NCBI GenBank assembly: GCA_016938035.1
Contig: JAFGVK010000077.1
Location: forward strand, 1 to 54,732
DNA: 54,732 nucleotides
Source of the DNA: Deltaproteobacteria bacterium
GTDB lineage: Bacteria; Myxococcota_A; UBA796; GCA-2862545
Reading direction: 5' to 3'
Of the stretch, positions 32,600 to 44,386 are shown one piece after another. The position numbers and the translations under genes were made by a program. The stretch's first letter is position 1. Every line of letters starts with the position of its first letter. The notes under the pieces are model-generated. The model did not search any database. It saw nothing but the letters and a program-made list of their open reading frames with translations, and was not told the DNA's origin.

Positions 32600-33991
32600 A
32601 TGCTCAGTCCCGCCGTGTTCTCCCGCCGTCGTCAGGCCCTCACCGCCCAGGTGGAGGGTCCCATCCTGCTGATGGGCAACGGGCTGCGCCCCCGCAACCT
32701 CGCGATGGCCCCGCTCCCCTTCCGGCAGGACAGCAACACCCTCTACCTGACCGGCTGCGACCTGCCCGACGCGGCCTTCCTCCTCCACGAGGGGCGCTGC
32801 ACCCTGTTCCTCCCCGCCCCCGGCGAGGACGACGACCTGTGGCACGGGCACCGCACCAGCCTCGACGCGATCGGGGAGCGGCTAGGGGTGGACGCGGTGC
32901 GCCCCGCTGAGGAGCTCGCGCGCCACCTCGCCTCGCTCGGGCGGGTGCGGACCCTCGCTGTGCCGGACCGGGGCCGCAACGCCCTCGCCAGCCAGCTCAC
33001 CGGGACCGCGCTCGACTTCGGGGTGGCGCACGGAGACATGGACCTGGTCCGCGCCCTGATCGCGCTGCGCCGGACCAAGGGCCCGGAGGAGATCGCCGAG
33101 ATGAGGGCGGCGGGGGCGGTCACCCGGGACGCGCACCTCGCGGTGATGCGCGCCACCAGGCCCGGGGTCTCGGAGCTGGCCCTGGCCACCCTCTTCGACG
33201 CGGTGCTGGCGGTGCGGCGGGCCACCCCAGGCTACGGCACCATCCTCTCCCAGGCGGGCGAGGTGCTCCACAACCCCCACCACGACGGGATCCTAGAGGC
33301 AGGCCGCCTGCTGCTGGTGGACGGCGGAGCCGAGATCGGGAGCGGCTACGGCGCGGACGTCACGCGCGCCTTCCCGGTGAGCGGGCGCTTCAACCCCAGG
33401 CAGCGGGACGCCTACCAGGCGGTGCTGGAGGCAGCGGAGGCGGGCATCGCGCGCTGCCGCGCGGGGGTGCGCTACCGCGAGGTCCACGACGCCGCCTCGC
33501 GGGTCATCGCCCGCTTCCTCGCCGATGAGGGGCTGATCACCGTGTCCCCAGAGGTCGCGGTGGAGGCCGGCGCGCACGCCCTGTTCTTCCCCCACGGGGT
33601 GGGGCACCTGATCGGGCTCGACGTGCACGACCTCGAGAACTACGGCGATCTGCCCGCCTATCCCGCGGACAGGGGCCGCTCAGAACAGTTCGGCACCGCC
33701 TACCTCCGGCTCGATCTGCCGCTGGAGGCGGGGTGGGTGGTGACGGTGGAGCCAGGCTTCTACGCGGTGCCCGCGATCCTGCACCGCCCCGCCCTGCGCG
33801 AGCGCTTCGCGGGGATGGTGGACTTCGACCGCGCCGAGGGCTGGATAGGCTTCGGCGGCATCCGCATTGAGGACGACGTCCACGTCACCGCGAGCGCGCC
33901 GGAGGTCCTCACCCCAGGCATCCCCCGCACCGTCGAGGAGGTAGAGGCGGTCCTCGGCACCGCGCCGGAGCTGCTCGCCTGGGCTGAGTGA
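32600..33991 (+). CDS. Xaa-Pro aminopeptidase (M24B family)
   Basis: 463 aa. The N-terminal aminopeptidase-P domain (about 1-165, PLPFRQDSNTLYLTGCDLPD, FLPAPGED) is followed by the pita-bread catalytic domain. Metal ligands are in order: Asp in LLLVDGGAEIG, Asp in GADVTRAFP, His in FPHGVGHLIGLDVHD, Glu in VTVEPGFY and Glu in GGIRIEDDV, i.e. a complete di-metal site. It removes N-terminal residues before proline and is cytoplasmic. The start at 32600 was chosen for its GGAGG site and because upstream residues of the longer frame are not protein-like. The size fits the family. Confidence 0.93.
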   Translation: MLSPAVFSRRRQALTAQVEGPILLMGNGLRPRNLAMAPLPFRQDSNTLYLTGCDLPDAAFLLHEGRCTLFLPAPGEDDDLWHGHRTSLDAIGERLGVDAVRPAEELARHLASLGRVRTLAVPDRGRNALASQLTGTALDFGVAHGDMDLVRALIALRRTKGPEEIAEMRAAGAVTRDAHLAVMRATRPGVSELALATLFDAVLAVRRATPGYGTILSQAGEVLHNPHHDGILEAGRLLLVDGGAEIGSGYGADVTRAFPVSGRFNPRQRDAYQAVLEAAEAGIARCRAGVRYREVHDAASRVIARFLADEGLITVSPEVAVEAGAHALFFPHGVGHLIGLDVHDLENYGDLPAYPADRGRSEQFGTAYLRLDLPLEAGWVVTVEPGFYAVPAILHRPALRERFAGMVDFDRAEGWIGFGGIRIEDDVHVTASAPEVLTPGIPRTVEEVEAVLGTAPELLAWAE

Positions 33992-33999
33992 GGCTCACG

Positions 34000-34094
34000 C
34001 CGGGCAGGTCTGGGGGCGTGCTGCCCGGTCCGGCGCCTGTTCGCCGAGGCACGCCGGACCGGCGGCGCCCCCCCTGGCGGGGGGTGTCACCCCT
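34000..34094. terminator. Chain of strong hairpins after the aminopeptidase gene
   Basis: Successive stems: CCGGGCAG/CTGCCCGG (34000-34028), GGTCCGGCG/CGCCGGACC (34027-34060), a C-run/G-run stem to 34084, and GGGGTGTCACCCC. There is no U-tract; it probably ends transcription by structure. Confidence 0.45.
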
Positions 34095-34145
34095 CCGCAG
34101 GCCTGGATGCTCTCCCTAGCCGTCAGGGCCCCCTGGGACGCACCC

Positions 34146-34377
34146 CTCGGGCGGGGCAAGGCCGGCCCTCCATCCTCCGCGCGAGGATCGCTCCACGCGA
34201 GGTCCTGGGGCACGCACACCTCGGGCGGGGCAAGGCCGGCCCCCTCCTCCGGGAGGCCCCGCCAGGGCTGCGAGCGGCGGGCCTGTCAGCGGGCCGCCCT
34301 CCGGGCGTCGGTGGCTCCGCTGGGGCCGGGCGGCGCCCCCGTGGGTGGCGGGCCTGTCTATCGGGCCGCCCTCCGGG
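34146..34377. repeat. Two pairs of short direct repeats in a GC-rich gap
   Basis: CTCGGGCGGGGCAAGGCCGG occurs near 34146 and 34220. GGCGGGCCTGTC with GGGCCGCCCTCCGGG occurs near 34276 and 34346. The rest of 33992-34501 holds no gene that I can support. Confidence 0.6.
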
Positions 34378-34501
34378 AGCCCCTCGCGCTGGCGGACCCG
34401 CCGCGCGCCAGGCGACCTCAGCCCGCCCCTCGGGCGGCCCCGAGCGCGCTCCCGACGGGGCCGCCCCAAGCTACCAGGCCTCCCCCACGGCCCCAGGGGG
34501 C

Positions 34502-36109
34502 TTAGCAGCGGCGCTGGATCACGGTGTCACGGATAAAGCGGGAGTCCTGCTCTGGAAAATCCAGGTTGTAGTGTAGCCCTCGGCTCTCGCGCCGCTGCAT
34601 GGCCGACAGCACCACCATCTCCGCCACGTCGGCGATGTTCCTCAGCTCGATCAGGTCCGCCGTGAGCTTGAAGTTCCAGTAGTACTCGCGGATCTCGTCC
34701 TGCACCAGCCGGATGCGGCGCCGAGCCCTGGTGAGGCGGTTGTGGGTCCGCACAATGCCCACATAGTTCATCATGAACCGGCGGATCTCCTCCCAGACCT
34801 GCAGGATCACCACCTGCTCGTCCGAGTCCACCGCCTCCCCCACGTCCCACGCCGGCACCTCGCGGGGCTCGGCGATCTGCCCCAGCATGCCCCCCGCGTG
34901 CGCCGCCGCGCGCTCGGCGAAGACCGTGGCCTCCAGCAGCGAGTTCGAGGCGAGGCGGTTCGCCCCGTGCAGGCCGGTGTTCGCGGTCTCGCCGATGGCG
35001 TAGAGGTGCTGGATGCTGGTGGCGCCGTCGAGATCGACCCTCACCCCACCGCAGAAATAGTGCGCCGCGGGCACCACCGGGATGGTGTCTACCGCCATGT
35101 CGATGCCGAGGCTCAGCAGCTTGGCGTGGATGTTGGGGAAGCGCTCCTCGATCACCTCGCGGCTCAGGTGGCGCATGTCGAGGCAGACGTGGTCGAGGCC
35201 GTGGCGCTTGATCTCCGCGTCGATCGCCCTGGCGACGATGTCGCGCGGGGCCAGCTCCTCGCGGGGGTCGTAGGCCGCCATGAAGCGCTCGCCGCTGGGG
35301 AGCTGCAGCTTGCCCCCCTCGCCGCGCAGGGCCTCCGAGATGAGGAAGTGCTTCTCGGTGTGGTGAAACAGGGCGGTGGGGTGAAACTGCACGAACTCCA
35401 TGTTCGACATCTCGGCGCCCGCCCGCCACGCCATCGCCATGCCGTCCCCGGTGGCCACCGAGGGGTTGGTGGTGAACAGGTAGGTCTTGCCGGCGCCGCC
35501 CGTGGCGAGCACCACCACCTTGGCCCGCGCCACCTCCACCTCGCCCGTGGCGGGATTGAAGAGGTAGGCCCCCACCACCGTGTCCACCGCGGGGGGGATC
35601 TCACCGCACCGGCGCGAGAGGCCTCGCTCGGTGATCAGATCGATGGCGACGAGGTGATCGTCGACCCTGATCCCCTCCGCCTGCCCCTTGGCCCGCAGCG
35701 CGCGCACCACCTCAGCGCCGGTGAAGTCGTCCGCGTGGAGGATGCGCCGGCGGGAGTGGCCCCCCTCGCGGTGGAGGTCGTACCAGTCGGCCCGGTCGTG
35801 GTGGCGGGTGAAGTGGGCGCCGAGGTCGATCAGCTCGCGGACCCTGTCCGGCCCCTCGCGCACCACCACCTCGACCGCCTCACGCCTGCACAACCCGGCG
35901 CCAGCGATCAGGGTGTCCTGTACGTGCTCCTCGTAGGAGTCCTCCTTGGACCACACCGCCGCGATGCCGCCCTGAGCGTACTGAGTGTTGCTCTCCTCCG
36001 GGCGGTCCTTGGTGATCACCCTCACCGTGCCGTGCTGCACCGCCTGGAGCGCGAACCAGAGCCCGGCGATGCCCGAACCGATGACCAGGAAATCCACGCT
36101 GTCCGACAT
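34502..36109 (-). CDS. nadB: L-aspartate oxidase
   Basis: 535 aa. It converts L-aspartate to iminoaspartate, the first step of de novo NAD synthesis, in the cytoplasm with FAD. Seen: FAD-binding GxGxxG (LVIGSGIAGLWFAL), SNTQYAQGGIAAVW with the flavin-site pattern, HSRRRILHADDFTG, VVLATGGAGKTYL, the capping-domain PVVPAAHYFCGGVRVD and GLHGANRLASNSLLE, and a C-terminal helical domain. These are the succinate dehydrogenase/NadB family landmarks, with NadB-like length. The start at 36109 follows GGGAGG; a longer frame adds an unlikely N-terminus. nadA and nadC are not in the window. It is divergent from the phosphatidyltransferase gene, 110 bp apart. Confidence 0.95.
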   Translation of the reverse strand: MSDSVDFLVIGSGIAGLWFALQAVQHGTVRVITKDRPEESNTQYAQGGIAAVWSKEDSYEEHVQDTLIAGAGLCRREAVEVVVREGPDRVRELIDLGAHFTRHHDRADWYDLHREGGHSRRRILHADDFTGAEVVRALRAKGQAEGIRVDDHLVAIDLITERGLSRRCGEIPPAVDTVVGAYLFNPATGEVEVARAKVVVLATGGAGKTYLFTTNPSVATGDGMAMAWRAGAEMSNMEFVQFHPTALFHHTEKHFLISEALRGEGGKLQLPSGERFMAAYDPREELAPRDIVARAIDAEIKRHGLDHVCLDMRHLSREVIEERFPNIHAKLLSLGIDMAVDTIPVVPAAHYFCGGVRVDLDGATSIQHLYAIGETANTGLHGANRLASNSLLEATVFAERAAAHAGGMLGQIAEPREVPAWDVGEAVDSDEQVVILQVWEEIRRFMMNYVGIVRTHNRLTRARRRIRLVQDEIREYYWNFKLTADLIELRNIADVAEMVVLSAMQRRESRGLHYNLDFPEQDSRFIRDTVIQRRC

Positions 36110-36219
36110 GAGGCCTCCCGAGGTGCCGAGCGGCTCCTCCCTTACCCTATTCCTGCGGCTCACGGGCAGCCTTCCCCACCAAACAGGGGTTACTAGATGT
36201 CACCATCCCCGAGGGCCCC

Positions 36220-36804
36220 TTGAGCACTCCCCCCATCTCCCCCAACCTGATCACCCTCCTGCGCCTCCCCCTAGCCCCTGCCGCGGTCGCCTTCCTGCTG
36301 ACCGGCACGGTGTGGGGCACCATCACCGCCGCGGTGCTGGCCCTGCTGCTGGAGATCACCGACCTCGCCGACGGATACGTGGCGCGCAAGTACGGCGCCG
36401 TCACCACCTTCGGGAAGCTGTTCGATCCTTTCGCGGACGCCTTCTCGCGCTATACGCTCTTCCTGGGGCTGCTCGGGGTAGGGGTGGCGGACCTGTGGAT
36501 GGTGATCGCGATCTTCTACCGCGACTCGTCGGTGTCCTTCTTCCGGTCGATCGGCGCGGTGCAGCGGGTGGTCGTCGCCGCCCGGCCGTCGGGAAAGATC
36601 AAGGCGGTCATCCAGGGCGTGGGAACCCAGCTGATCTTCATCCTCTTGGTGGGACGTGCCTTCTTCCCCGATGAGCCGCTGCTCGAGAGCAGCCCCTGGT
36701 GGGTGATGCTGTTCATGACGGTGGCGACGATGCTGTCTTTTGTCGACTACCTGGTCGGCAACCTGCCCATCCTTCGGGCCTCCTGGAACCAGAAGCCCGA
36801 GTAG
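36220..36804 (+). CDS. CDP-alcohol phosphatidyltransferase (PgsA-like)
   Basis: 194 aa, TTG start with a GAGGG site. An integral membrane protein with about five hydrophobic helices. The family motif D-G-x2-A-R-x8-G-x3-D-x3-D is complete at about residues 50-72 (ADGYVARK ... FGKLFDPFAD). It transfers a phosphatidyl group from CDP-diacylglycerol to an alcohol; size and the opening ISPNLITLLRLPLAP favour the phosphatidylglycerophosphate synthase (PgsA) group, but inositol or serine acceptors are not excluded. It stands alone between nadB (divergent) and the lipoprotein/TonB-receptor pair. Confidence 0.88.
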   Translation: MSTPPISPNLITLLRLPLAPAAVAFLLTGTVWGTITAAVLALLLEITDLADGYVARKYGAVTTFGKLFDPFADAFSRYTLFLGLLGVGVADLWMVIAIFYRDSSVSFFRSIGAVQRVVVAARPSGKIKAVIQGVGTQLIFILLVGRAFFPDEPLLESSPWWVMLFMTVATMLSFVDYLVGNLPILRASWNQKPE

Positions 36805-36879
36805 GCCCGTCGGTGGCCTCGCCCACAGGCCGCGCGGTGGCGCTGGCCCCGGCGGGTCCGATGCCATAGAGGCGGCGAC

Positions 36880-37896
36880 ATGTGGATACTCTGGCTCCTC
36901 GCATGTCAGCAGCCCTTCGGGATCGACCGCCACGATCTCGAGGGCACCCGCGTGGCCGCGCTCCGCGCCCGCACCACCTCTGAGGGTGGCGTCCCCGTCG
37001 TGCACCCCGAGGCGGTGTTTGTGCAGGGGGGGCGCCTGTGGGCCGACGAGGCCCCGGCGATGGTCTGGGGCTGGGTGGAGACCCCCGACGCGCTCGGCGC
37101 CCTGGGCGCGGGCTGGGAGGGGGACGTGCAGGGGCCGGCGCCAGCGCTCCCCCTCGACGAGGATGCCGGCTGGATCGGTCTGATCGCAAGCACCGCCGAC
37201 GGCGCGATCTCGCGCGCGGCCCTCCGGTACCCGGTGGAGGCGCGACCCGAGCTGGGGCCGATCGCGGTCTCGCGGGTGGACGACCTGACCCTCAGCACCC
37301 TGGAGGCGGCGGACCTGGAGGCCGAGGCGCGCGGGGCCTGGGCCGTCACCCCCGAGGGGCCCCTCCAGCCCGGCGACATCGCCCTGCTGGGCGCCTCCCT
37401 CGCCGAGGGGCAGTGGACCCGGTGGATGGCCCTGGACGGGGCGGGGACCTTCGCCGAGCTCGACGCGGAGCGCAGCCACTGGATCGCGGGGGAGGTGGAC
37501 CTGGACGCCATCGACACCGCGACCAGATCGCCGGTGGACCCCGGTGTGGTCAGCTTCCTCACCCTGGCGCTGGACCCGTCCGGCGGGAGCGATTTCGCGC
37601 TGTGGGACCTGGCGGTGGGTGACGCCCCCACCGGCCTCTTCACCGCCACCGGGCGCTTCCTCGCCACCGACACCCAGGTGAGCGGGCCCTGGGTGAGCGG
37701 CACCCTGGTGGCCGATGACACGGCCCACAGCGGGCTCCGCCTGGAGGGCACCGCCCACGCCGCCCCCCCCGATCCGGTCCAGCTCCCGCCCTGCGCCCCC
37801 ACGGGAGCCACCTCCTTCGACCCCAACTGGCTGGCCACCGCGCGCTGTACCCGCGCCGAGCTGATCGGCGCCTCGGTGTGGGTGGAGACCCGATGA
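36880..37896 (+). CDS. Lipoprotein coupled to second TonB-dependent receptor
   Basis: 338 aa. Very short signal MWILWLLAC (lipobox LLAC at residues 6-9), followed by QQPFGIDRHDLEGTRVAALR. The body is beta-rich with no recognised catalytic motif, and ends with four Cys-containing segments (LPPCAPTG, ATARCTRAE). It overlaps the receptor gene by 4 nt (ATGA). It resembles the lipoprotein at 17881 in opening residues, size and coupling to a TonB-dependent receptor, although the gene order is reversed. It is probably an outer-membrane partner of that receptor; ligand unknown. Confidence 0.8.
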   Translation: MWILWLLACQQPFGIDRHDLEGTRVAALRARTTSEGGVPVVHPEAVFVQGGRLWADEAPAMVWGWVETPDALGALGAGWEGDVQGPAPALPLDEDAGWIGLIASTADGAISRAALRYPVEARPELGPIAVSRVDDLTLSTLEAADLEAEARGAWAVTPEGPLQPGDIALLGASLAEGQWTRWMALDGAGTFAELDAERSHWIAGEVDLDAIDTATRSPVDPGVVSFLTLALDPSGGSDFALWDLAVGDAPTGLFTATGRFLATDTQVSGPWVSGTLVADDTAHSGLRLEGTAHAAPPDPVQLPPCAPTGATSFDPNWLATARCTRAELIGASVWVETR

Positions 37897-40040
37897 TCCC
37901 CTCGCTGCTCACCGCCCTGGCCCTCGCCGCCCCGGTCACAGGCGAGCTGCGCCTCAAGGGCGCCGGCGACCCCCTCCCCGCGGTGGAGGTCCGCGCCAGC
38001 ACCGGCCAGGTCGCCCTCAGCGACGCGGACGGGCGCTTCTCGCTCGACCTGCCCGACGGGCGCGCCACCCTGGTCTTCGAGAGCCTGGACTACCTCCCCC
38101 TCACCCTGGAGGTGCAGGTCCCCGCGCCAGCGCCGCTCACCCTCTTCCTGGCGCCCGCCAGGGCGCACGAGGTGGTGGTGGAGGCCTTCAAGCCCTCACC
38201 AGACGCCACCCGGCACATCGTCGACGCCGAGCAGGCGATGGAGACCCCCGGCACCCTAGAGGACACGGTGCGCCTGGTGCAGGCCCTGCCAGGGGTGGCG
38301 GTGCAGCGCGAGTACTCGCCGCAGAACGGCTCCCTCTCGGTGCGGGGGTCGTCGGGGTGGGAGAACCGCTACTACCTCGACGGCATCGAGGTCCCATACC
38401 TGTACCACTTCAAGCAATACGCCAGCGTGTTCCCCACCGCCCAGATCGACACCCTGGAGCTGTACCCGTCCAGCTTCGGCCCAGAGTACGGTGACGCCAC
38501 CGGCGGCGTGGTGGAGGCGATCTCCAAGGCGGACGCCCCCAAGACCCTGCACGGCACCACCAACCTCAACTACGTGATGGGCGGCGCCAGCCTCACCGCC
38601 CCGCTCCAGGAGGGCTGGTGGATCAGCGGCGCGGGCAGGCGCTCCTTCCTGGACTCCAAGGCGGACGCGCAGTACCCCCTCTGGCCCCGCTTCTACGACT
38701 TCGCCCTGCGGGTGGGGAAGGACACCCCCGCCCGCAAGACCCAGTTCTTCGCGATGGGCGCCTCGGACAGCTACGACCGCACCCTGGTGGAGCTGGACGT
38801 GGCGGACCCCGCAGAGGCCCTGCGCAGCCCCACCTTCTCCTGGTCCCGCGCCTTCCAGATCGTGGGCGGGGAGCGCAGGTGGTCCATCCCCAAGGAGGAC
38901 GGCCGCATCGTGGTGGCCCTGGTGCGCGACGCCCGGGAGGGCGCCATGTCCACCGGCCCCAGCGAGCGGGTAGAGCGCCTGGCCCTCGCCAGCAGAGGCG
39001 ACGCCCAGCGCACCCTCGCCGAGTGGCTGGTGTTCGCTGGCGGCTGGGAGCTGCGCGGCGAGCGCGCCGACATCGCGGTGGGCGACGCCGGCCCCTACGC
39101 CGCCAACGTCGCCGCCGAGGCCCCCGCCCTGGGCAGAGGGGTGCCCTTCTCCGGCACCCCCTCCAGGGCCAGGGTCGGGCTCTACGCCCACACCCACCTG
39201 GTCGACGTGGGCCACGAGGCCCGGATCATCCCCGGCCTGCGTCTCTCGGGGGACACCCTCGGGCGCACCGCTACCGCCGAGCCCCGGGTGATGGCCCGCT
39301 GGCGGGCCGCGGACCAGACCGAGCTCAAGCTGGCCGGTGGGCGCTACACCCAGGCGCCCGACACCCTCTCGCTGCTCTCGCGCCCGGATCTCCCCCGGAC
39401 CAGCTCCTGGCAGGTCGCCGCCGGGATCGAGCAGACCGTGGCCAACCGGCTGGAGCTGCTGCTCGACGCCTACGCCAAGCGGCTGAAGGACCCCCTCGAC
39501 TACCCGTCCTCCGGGCTCCCGGTGGTCTACGACCGCGGCGACGCCTGGGGCCTGGAGCTCACCACCCGCTACCGCCTGCGCGAGGTGTTCTTCCTGTGGG
39601 CCTACGCCAGCGTGGCCCGCACCCACGTCGAGACCCCCGAGGGGAGGATCCCCACCGACGCGGACCAGCCCTACGCCGGCGGCCTGGTGGCCTCGTGGGA
39701 CGTAGGAGGCGGCTGGACCCTGGGCGCGCGCTACAGGGTGGGTGCGGGGCTGCCCCTCACGCCGATCCTCGGGTCGGTCTACGACGGGAGCAGCGACGCC
39801 TGGCGGCCGATCTTCGGCGAGGAGAATTCGGAGCGCTACCCCGCCTACCAGAAGATCGACGGGCACCTCGAGCGCACCTGGGTCCACGACAGCTGGACCC
39901 TCTCCGCCTACCTGGAGGCCTGGTACGTGCCCAAATCCTCGGCGCAGCTCTATCCCACCTGGAGCTATGACTACGCCGAGACCGGCTGGGTGATGGGTCC
40001 GACCTTCTTCCCGCTGCTGGGTGCGCGCGCCAGCTTCTAG
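37893..40040 (+). CDS. TonB-dependent receptor with carboxypeptidase-regulatory-like N-domain
   Basis: 715 aa. Signal peptide residues 1-17. Residues about 20-90 are a carboxypeptidase-regulatory-like fold (GELRLKGAGDPLPAVEVRAS, ALSDADGRFSLDLPDGRATL). The plug lies at about 100-215 (GTLEDTVRLVQALPGVAVQR, GSLSVRGSSGWENRYYLDGI, PSSFGPEYGDATGGVVEAIS). The barrel follows, with family elements such as SSWQVAAGIEQTVANRLELL near 505-525. It imports an unidentified ligand across the outer membrane. Unlike the receptor at 15317 it has no TonB_C-like module. The upstream overlapping lipoprotein is likely its partner. Confidence 0.9.
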   Translation: MIPSLLTALALAAPVTGELRLKGAGDPLPAVEVRASTGQVALSDADGRFSLDLPDGRATLVFESLDYLPLTLEVQVPAPAPLTLFLAPARAHEVVVEAFKPSPDATRHIVDAEQAMETPGTLEDTVRLVQALPGVAVQREYSPQNGSLSVRGSSGWENRYYLDGIEVPYLYHFKQYASVFPTAQIDTLELYPSSFGPEYGDATGGVVEAISKADAPKTLHGTTNLNYVMGGASLTAPLQEGWWISGAGRRSFLDSKADAQYPLWPRFYDFALRVGKDTPARKTQFFAMGASDSYDRTLVELDVADPAEALRSPTFSWSRAFQIVGGERRWSIPKEDGRIVVALVRDAREGAMSTGPSERVERLALASRGDAQRTLAEWLVFAGGWELRGERADIAVGDAGPYAANVAAEAPALGRGVPFSGTPSRARVGLYAHTHLVDVGHEARIIPGLRLSGDTLGRTATAEPRVMARWRAADQTELKLAGGRYTQAPDTLSLLSRPDLPRTSSWQVAAGIEQTVANRLELLLDAYAKRLKDPLDYPSSGLPVVYDRGDAWGLELTTRYRLREVFFLWAYASVARTHVETPEGRIPTDADQPYAGGLVASWDVGGGWTLGARYRVGAGLPLTPILGSVYDGSSDAWRPIFGEENSERYPAYQKIDGHLERTWVHDSWTLSAYLEAWYVPKSSAQLYPTWSYDYAETGWVMGPTFFPLLGARASF

Positions 40041-40066
40041 GCAGCGCGCGCGGCGGCGAGAGGGGC

Positions 40067-40095
40067 CTGCACAAGCGCGCAGATCGCGCTATAAT
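40067..40095 (+). promoter_or_regulatory. Candidate promoter of the parC-parE operon
   Basis: A perfect TATAAT at 40090-40095, with CTGCAC as a weak -35 at 40067-40072 (17-bp spacer), about 48 bp before the parC ATG. Confidence 0.55.
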
Positions 40096-40142
40096 GGGCG
40101 CCCTTCCCCTGTCCCCTCCCCCGCTTCTCACTCGGAGCCCCC

Positions 40143-42481
<2,339 letters not shown>

Positions 42482-42485
<4 letters not shown>

Positions 42486-44386
42486 GCGCCAAATACACCG
42501 CACGCGACATCTCGGTGCTCCAGGGGCTCGATCCGGTCCGCCTGCGCCCCGGCATGTACATCGGCGGCACCGGCTCCGCCGGCCTCCACCACATGGTCTG
42601 GGAGATCGTCGACAACGGCATCGACGAGGTGCTCAACGGGCACGCCAACCTGATCAAGGTCACGCTGCACGCGGACGGCACCACCATCACGGTGGACGAC
42701 AACGGGCGGGGCATCCCAGTGGACACCCACCCCAGCAACGGCAGGCCCGCGGTGGAGGTGATCCTCACCACCCTCCACTCGGGCGGGAAGTTCGGCGGGG
42801 GCTCCTACAAGACCTCCGGCGGCCTCCACGGGGTGGGCTCCAGCGTGGTCAACGCCCTCTCCAAGCGGCTGGAGGCGCGCATCCGCCGGGACGGCAAGGA
42901 GTGGGTGCAGCTCTACCAGCGGGGCAAGCCGATCACCGAGCTGCAGGAGGTGGGACCGGCGCGGGGCACGGGCACGATCATCACCTTCACCCCCGACCCC
43001 AAGATCTTCGAGGACACGCAGCTCGACAGCCAGGCGATCCGGGCCCAGCTCCAGGTCAAGTCCTTCCTCCACCGAGGCCTGCGGATCTCCTTCCGCGACC
43101 TCGCCACCGGCGAGAAGCTGGAGTACCGCAACGAGGGCGGTCTCACCGACTACCTCGACTTTCTGATCCGCAAGGACAAGCTCCGCCCGGTGCTCGACGC
43201 CCCCTTCACGGTGGACAAGCAGAACGGGATCCACATCGAGCTTGCCCTCACCTGGACCGACGGCACCCGCGAGCACCTCCTCTCGTACGTCAACGGCATC
43301 CCTACCCCCGACGGGGGAACCCACGAGCAGGGGCTGCGCGACGGGATGCTCAAGGCGCTGCGCGCCTTCATCGACATGCACCAGCTGGTGCCCAAGAACC
43401 TCGCCCTCACCGCGGACGACCTGCGCGAGGGCGTGCTGGGGGTGCTGTCGGTGCTCCACCCCGACCCGCAGTTCCAGGGGCAGACCAAGGACCGCCTCAA
43501 CAACCCCGAGGTCCGGGCGGTGGTCGACACGGCGGTCCGCCAGGTGCTGGAGCAGTGGCTCCACGAGAACAAGTCCCTCGGGGAGCGGCTGGTCGCCCGC
43601 GCGGTGCAGGCGGCCAGGGCGCGCATCGCCTCGCGCGAGGCGGCGACCAAGGTGCGCTCGCACAAGCCCACCACCGGGCGCCTCGCCCTGCCCGGCAAGC
43701 TCGCGGACTGCTCCTCCAACGATCCTGCTGAGACCGAGCTGTTCCTGGTAGAGGGCGACTCGGCAGGGGGCTCCGCCAAGCAGGGGCGCGACCGGCGCAC
43801 CCAGGCCATCCTCCCCCTCAAGGGCAAGCCCCTCAACGCAGAGCAGATGACCCGCGCCAAGGTGCTGGCGCACGCGGACCTCTCCAACATCATCACCGCC
43901 CTCGGCTGCGGGGTGGGCAAGGACCTCAACGAGGAGAAGCTCCGCTACGGGCGGGTGATCCTGCTGATGGACGCGGACGTAGACGGGCACCACATCACCA
44001 CCCTGATCCTCACCTTCCTGTTCCGCTACATGCGCCCGCTGATCGACGGGGGCTACGTGTACGTGGCGCAGCCCCCCCTGTACCGCATCCAGGTGGGGCA
44101 GCGGAACTACTGGGCCCTCGACGACGCCGACAGGGCCCGAATCGAGGCCGAGCTTCCCGCGCGCGCCAAGCCGGAGATCACCCGGTTCAAGGGGCTGGGC
44201 GAGATGCCTCCCAAGACCCTCTACGAGACCACCCTCGATCCGCGCACCAGGCGGCTGATGCGGGTGGACATACCGGACCCGCTGGCGGCCGACGCGGTGG
44301 TCGCCAACCTGATGGGCAAGGACCCTGCGCCCCGCTACGAACTGGTGATGGTGCACGGGGTCAACGTGGACTACGTCGATGTCTGA
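42482..44386 (+). CDS. parE: DNA topoisomerase IV subunit B (GyrB/ParE family)
   Basis: 634 aa. Supplies ATP-driven gate closure. GHKL ATPase landmarks: [10 protein letters not shown] with the Mg-binding Asn, [30 protein letters not shown] and [11 protein letters not shown]. The TOPRIM domain has [34 protein letters not shown] and [11 protein letters not shown], followed by RYKGLGEM-type [13 protein letters not shown]. There is no long insertion in the TOPRIM domain, which suits ParE or short GyrB. Pairing with an overlapping upstream A subunit supports a topoisomerase IV operon. A second gyrase pair is expected elsewhere in the genome. Confidence 0.87.
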
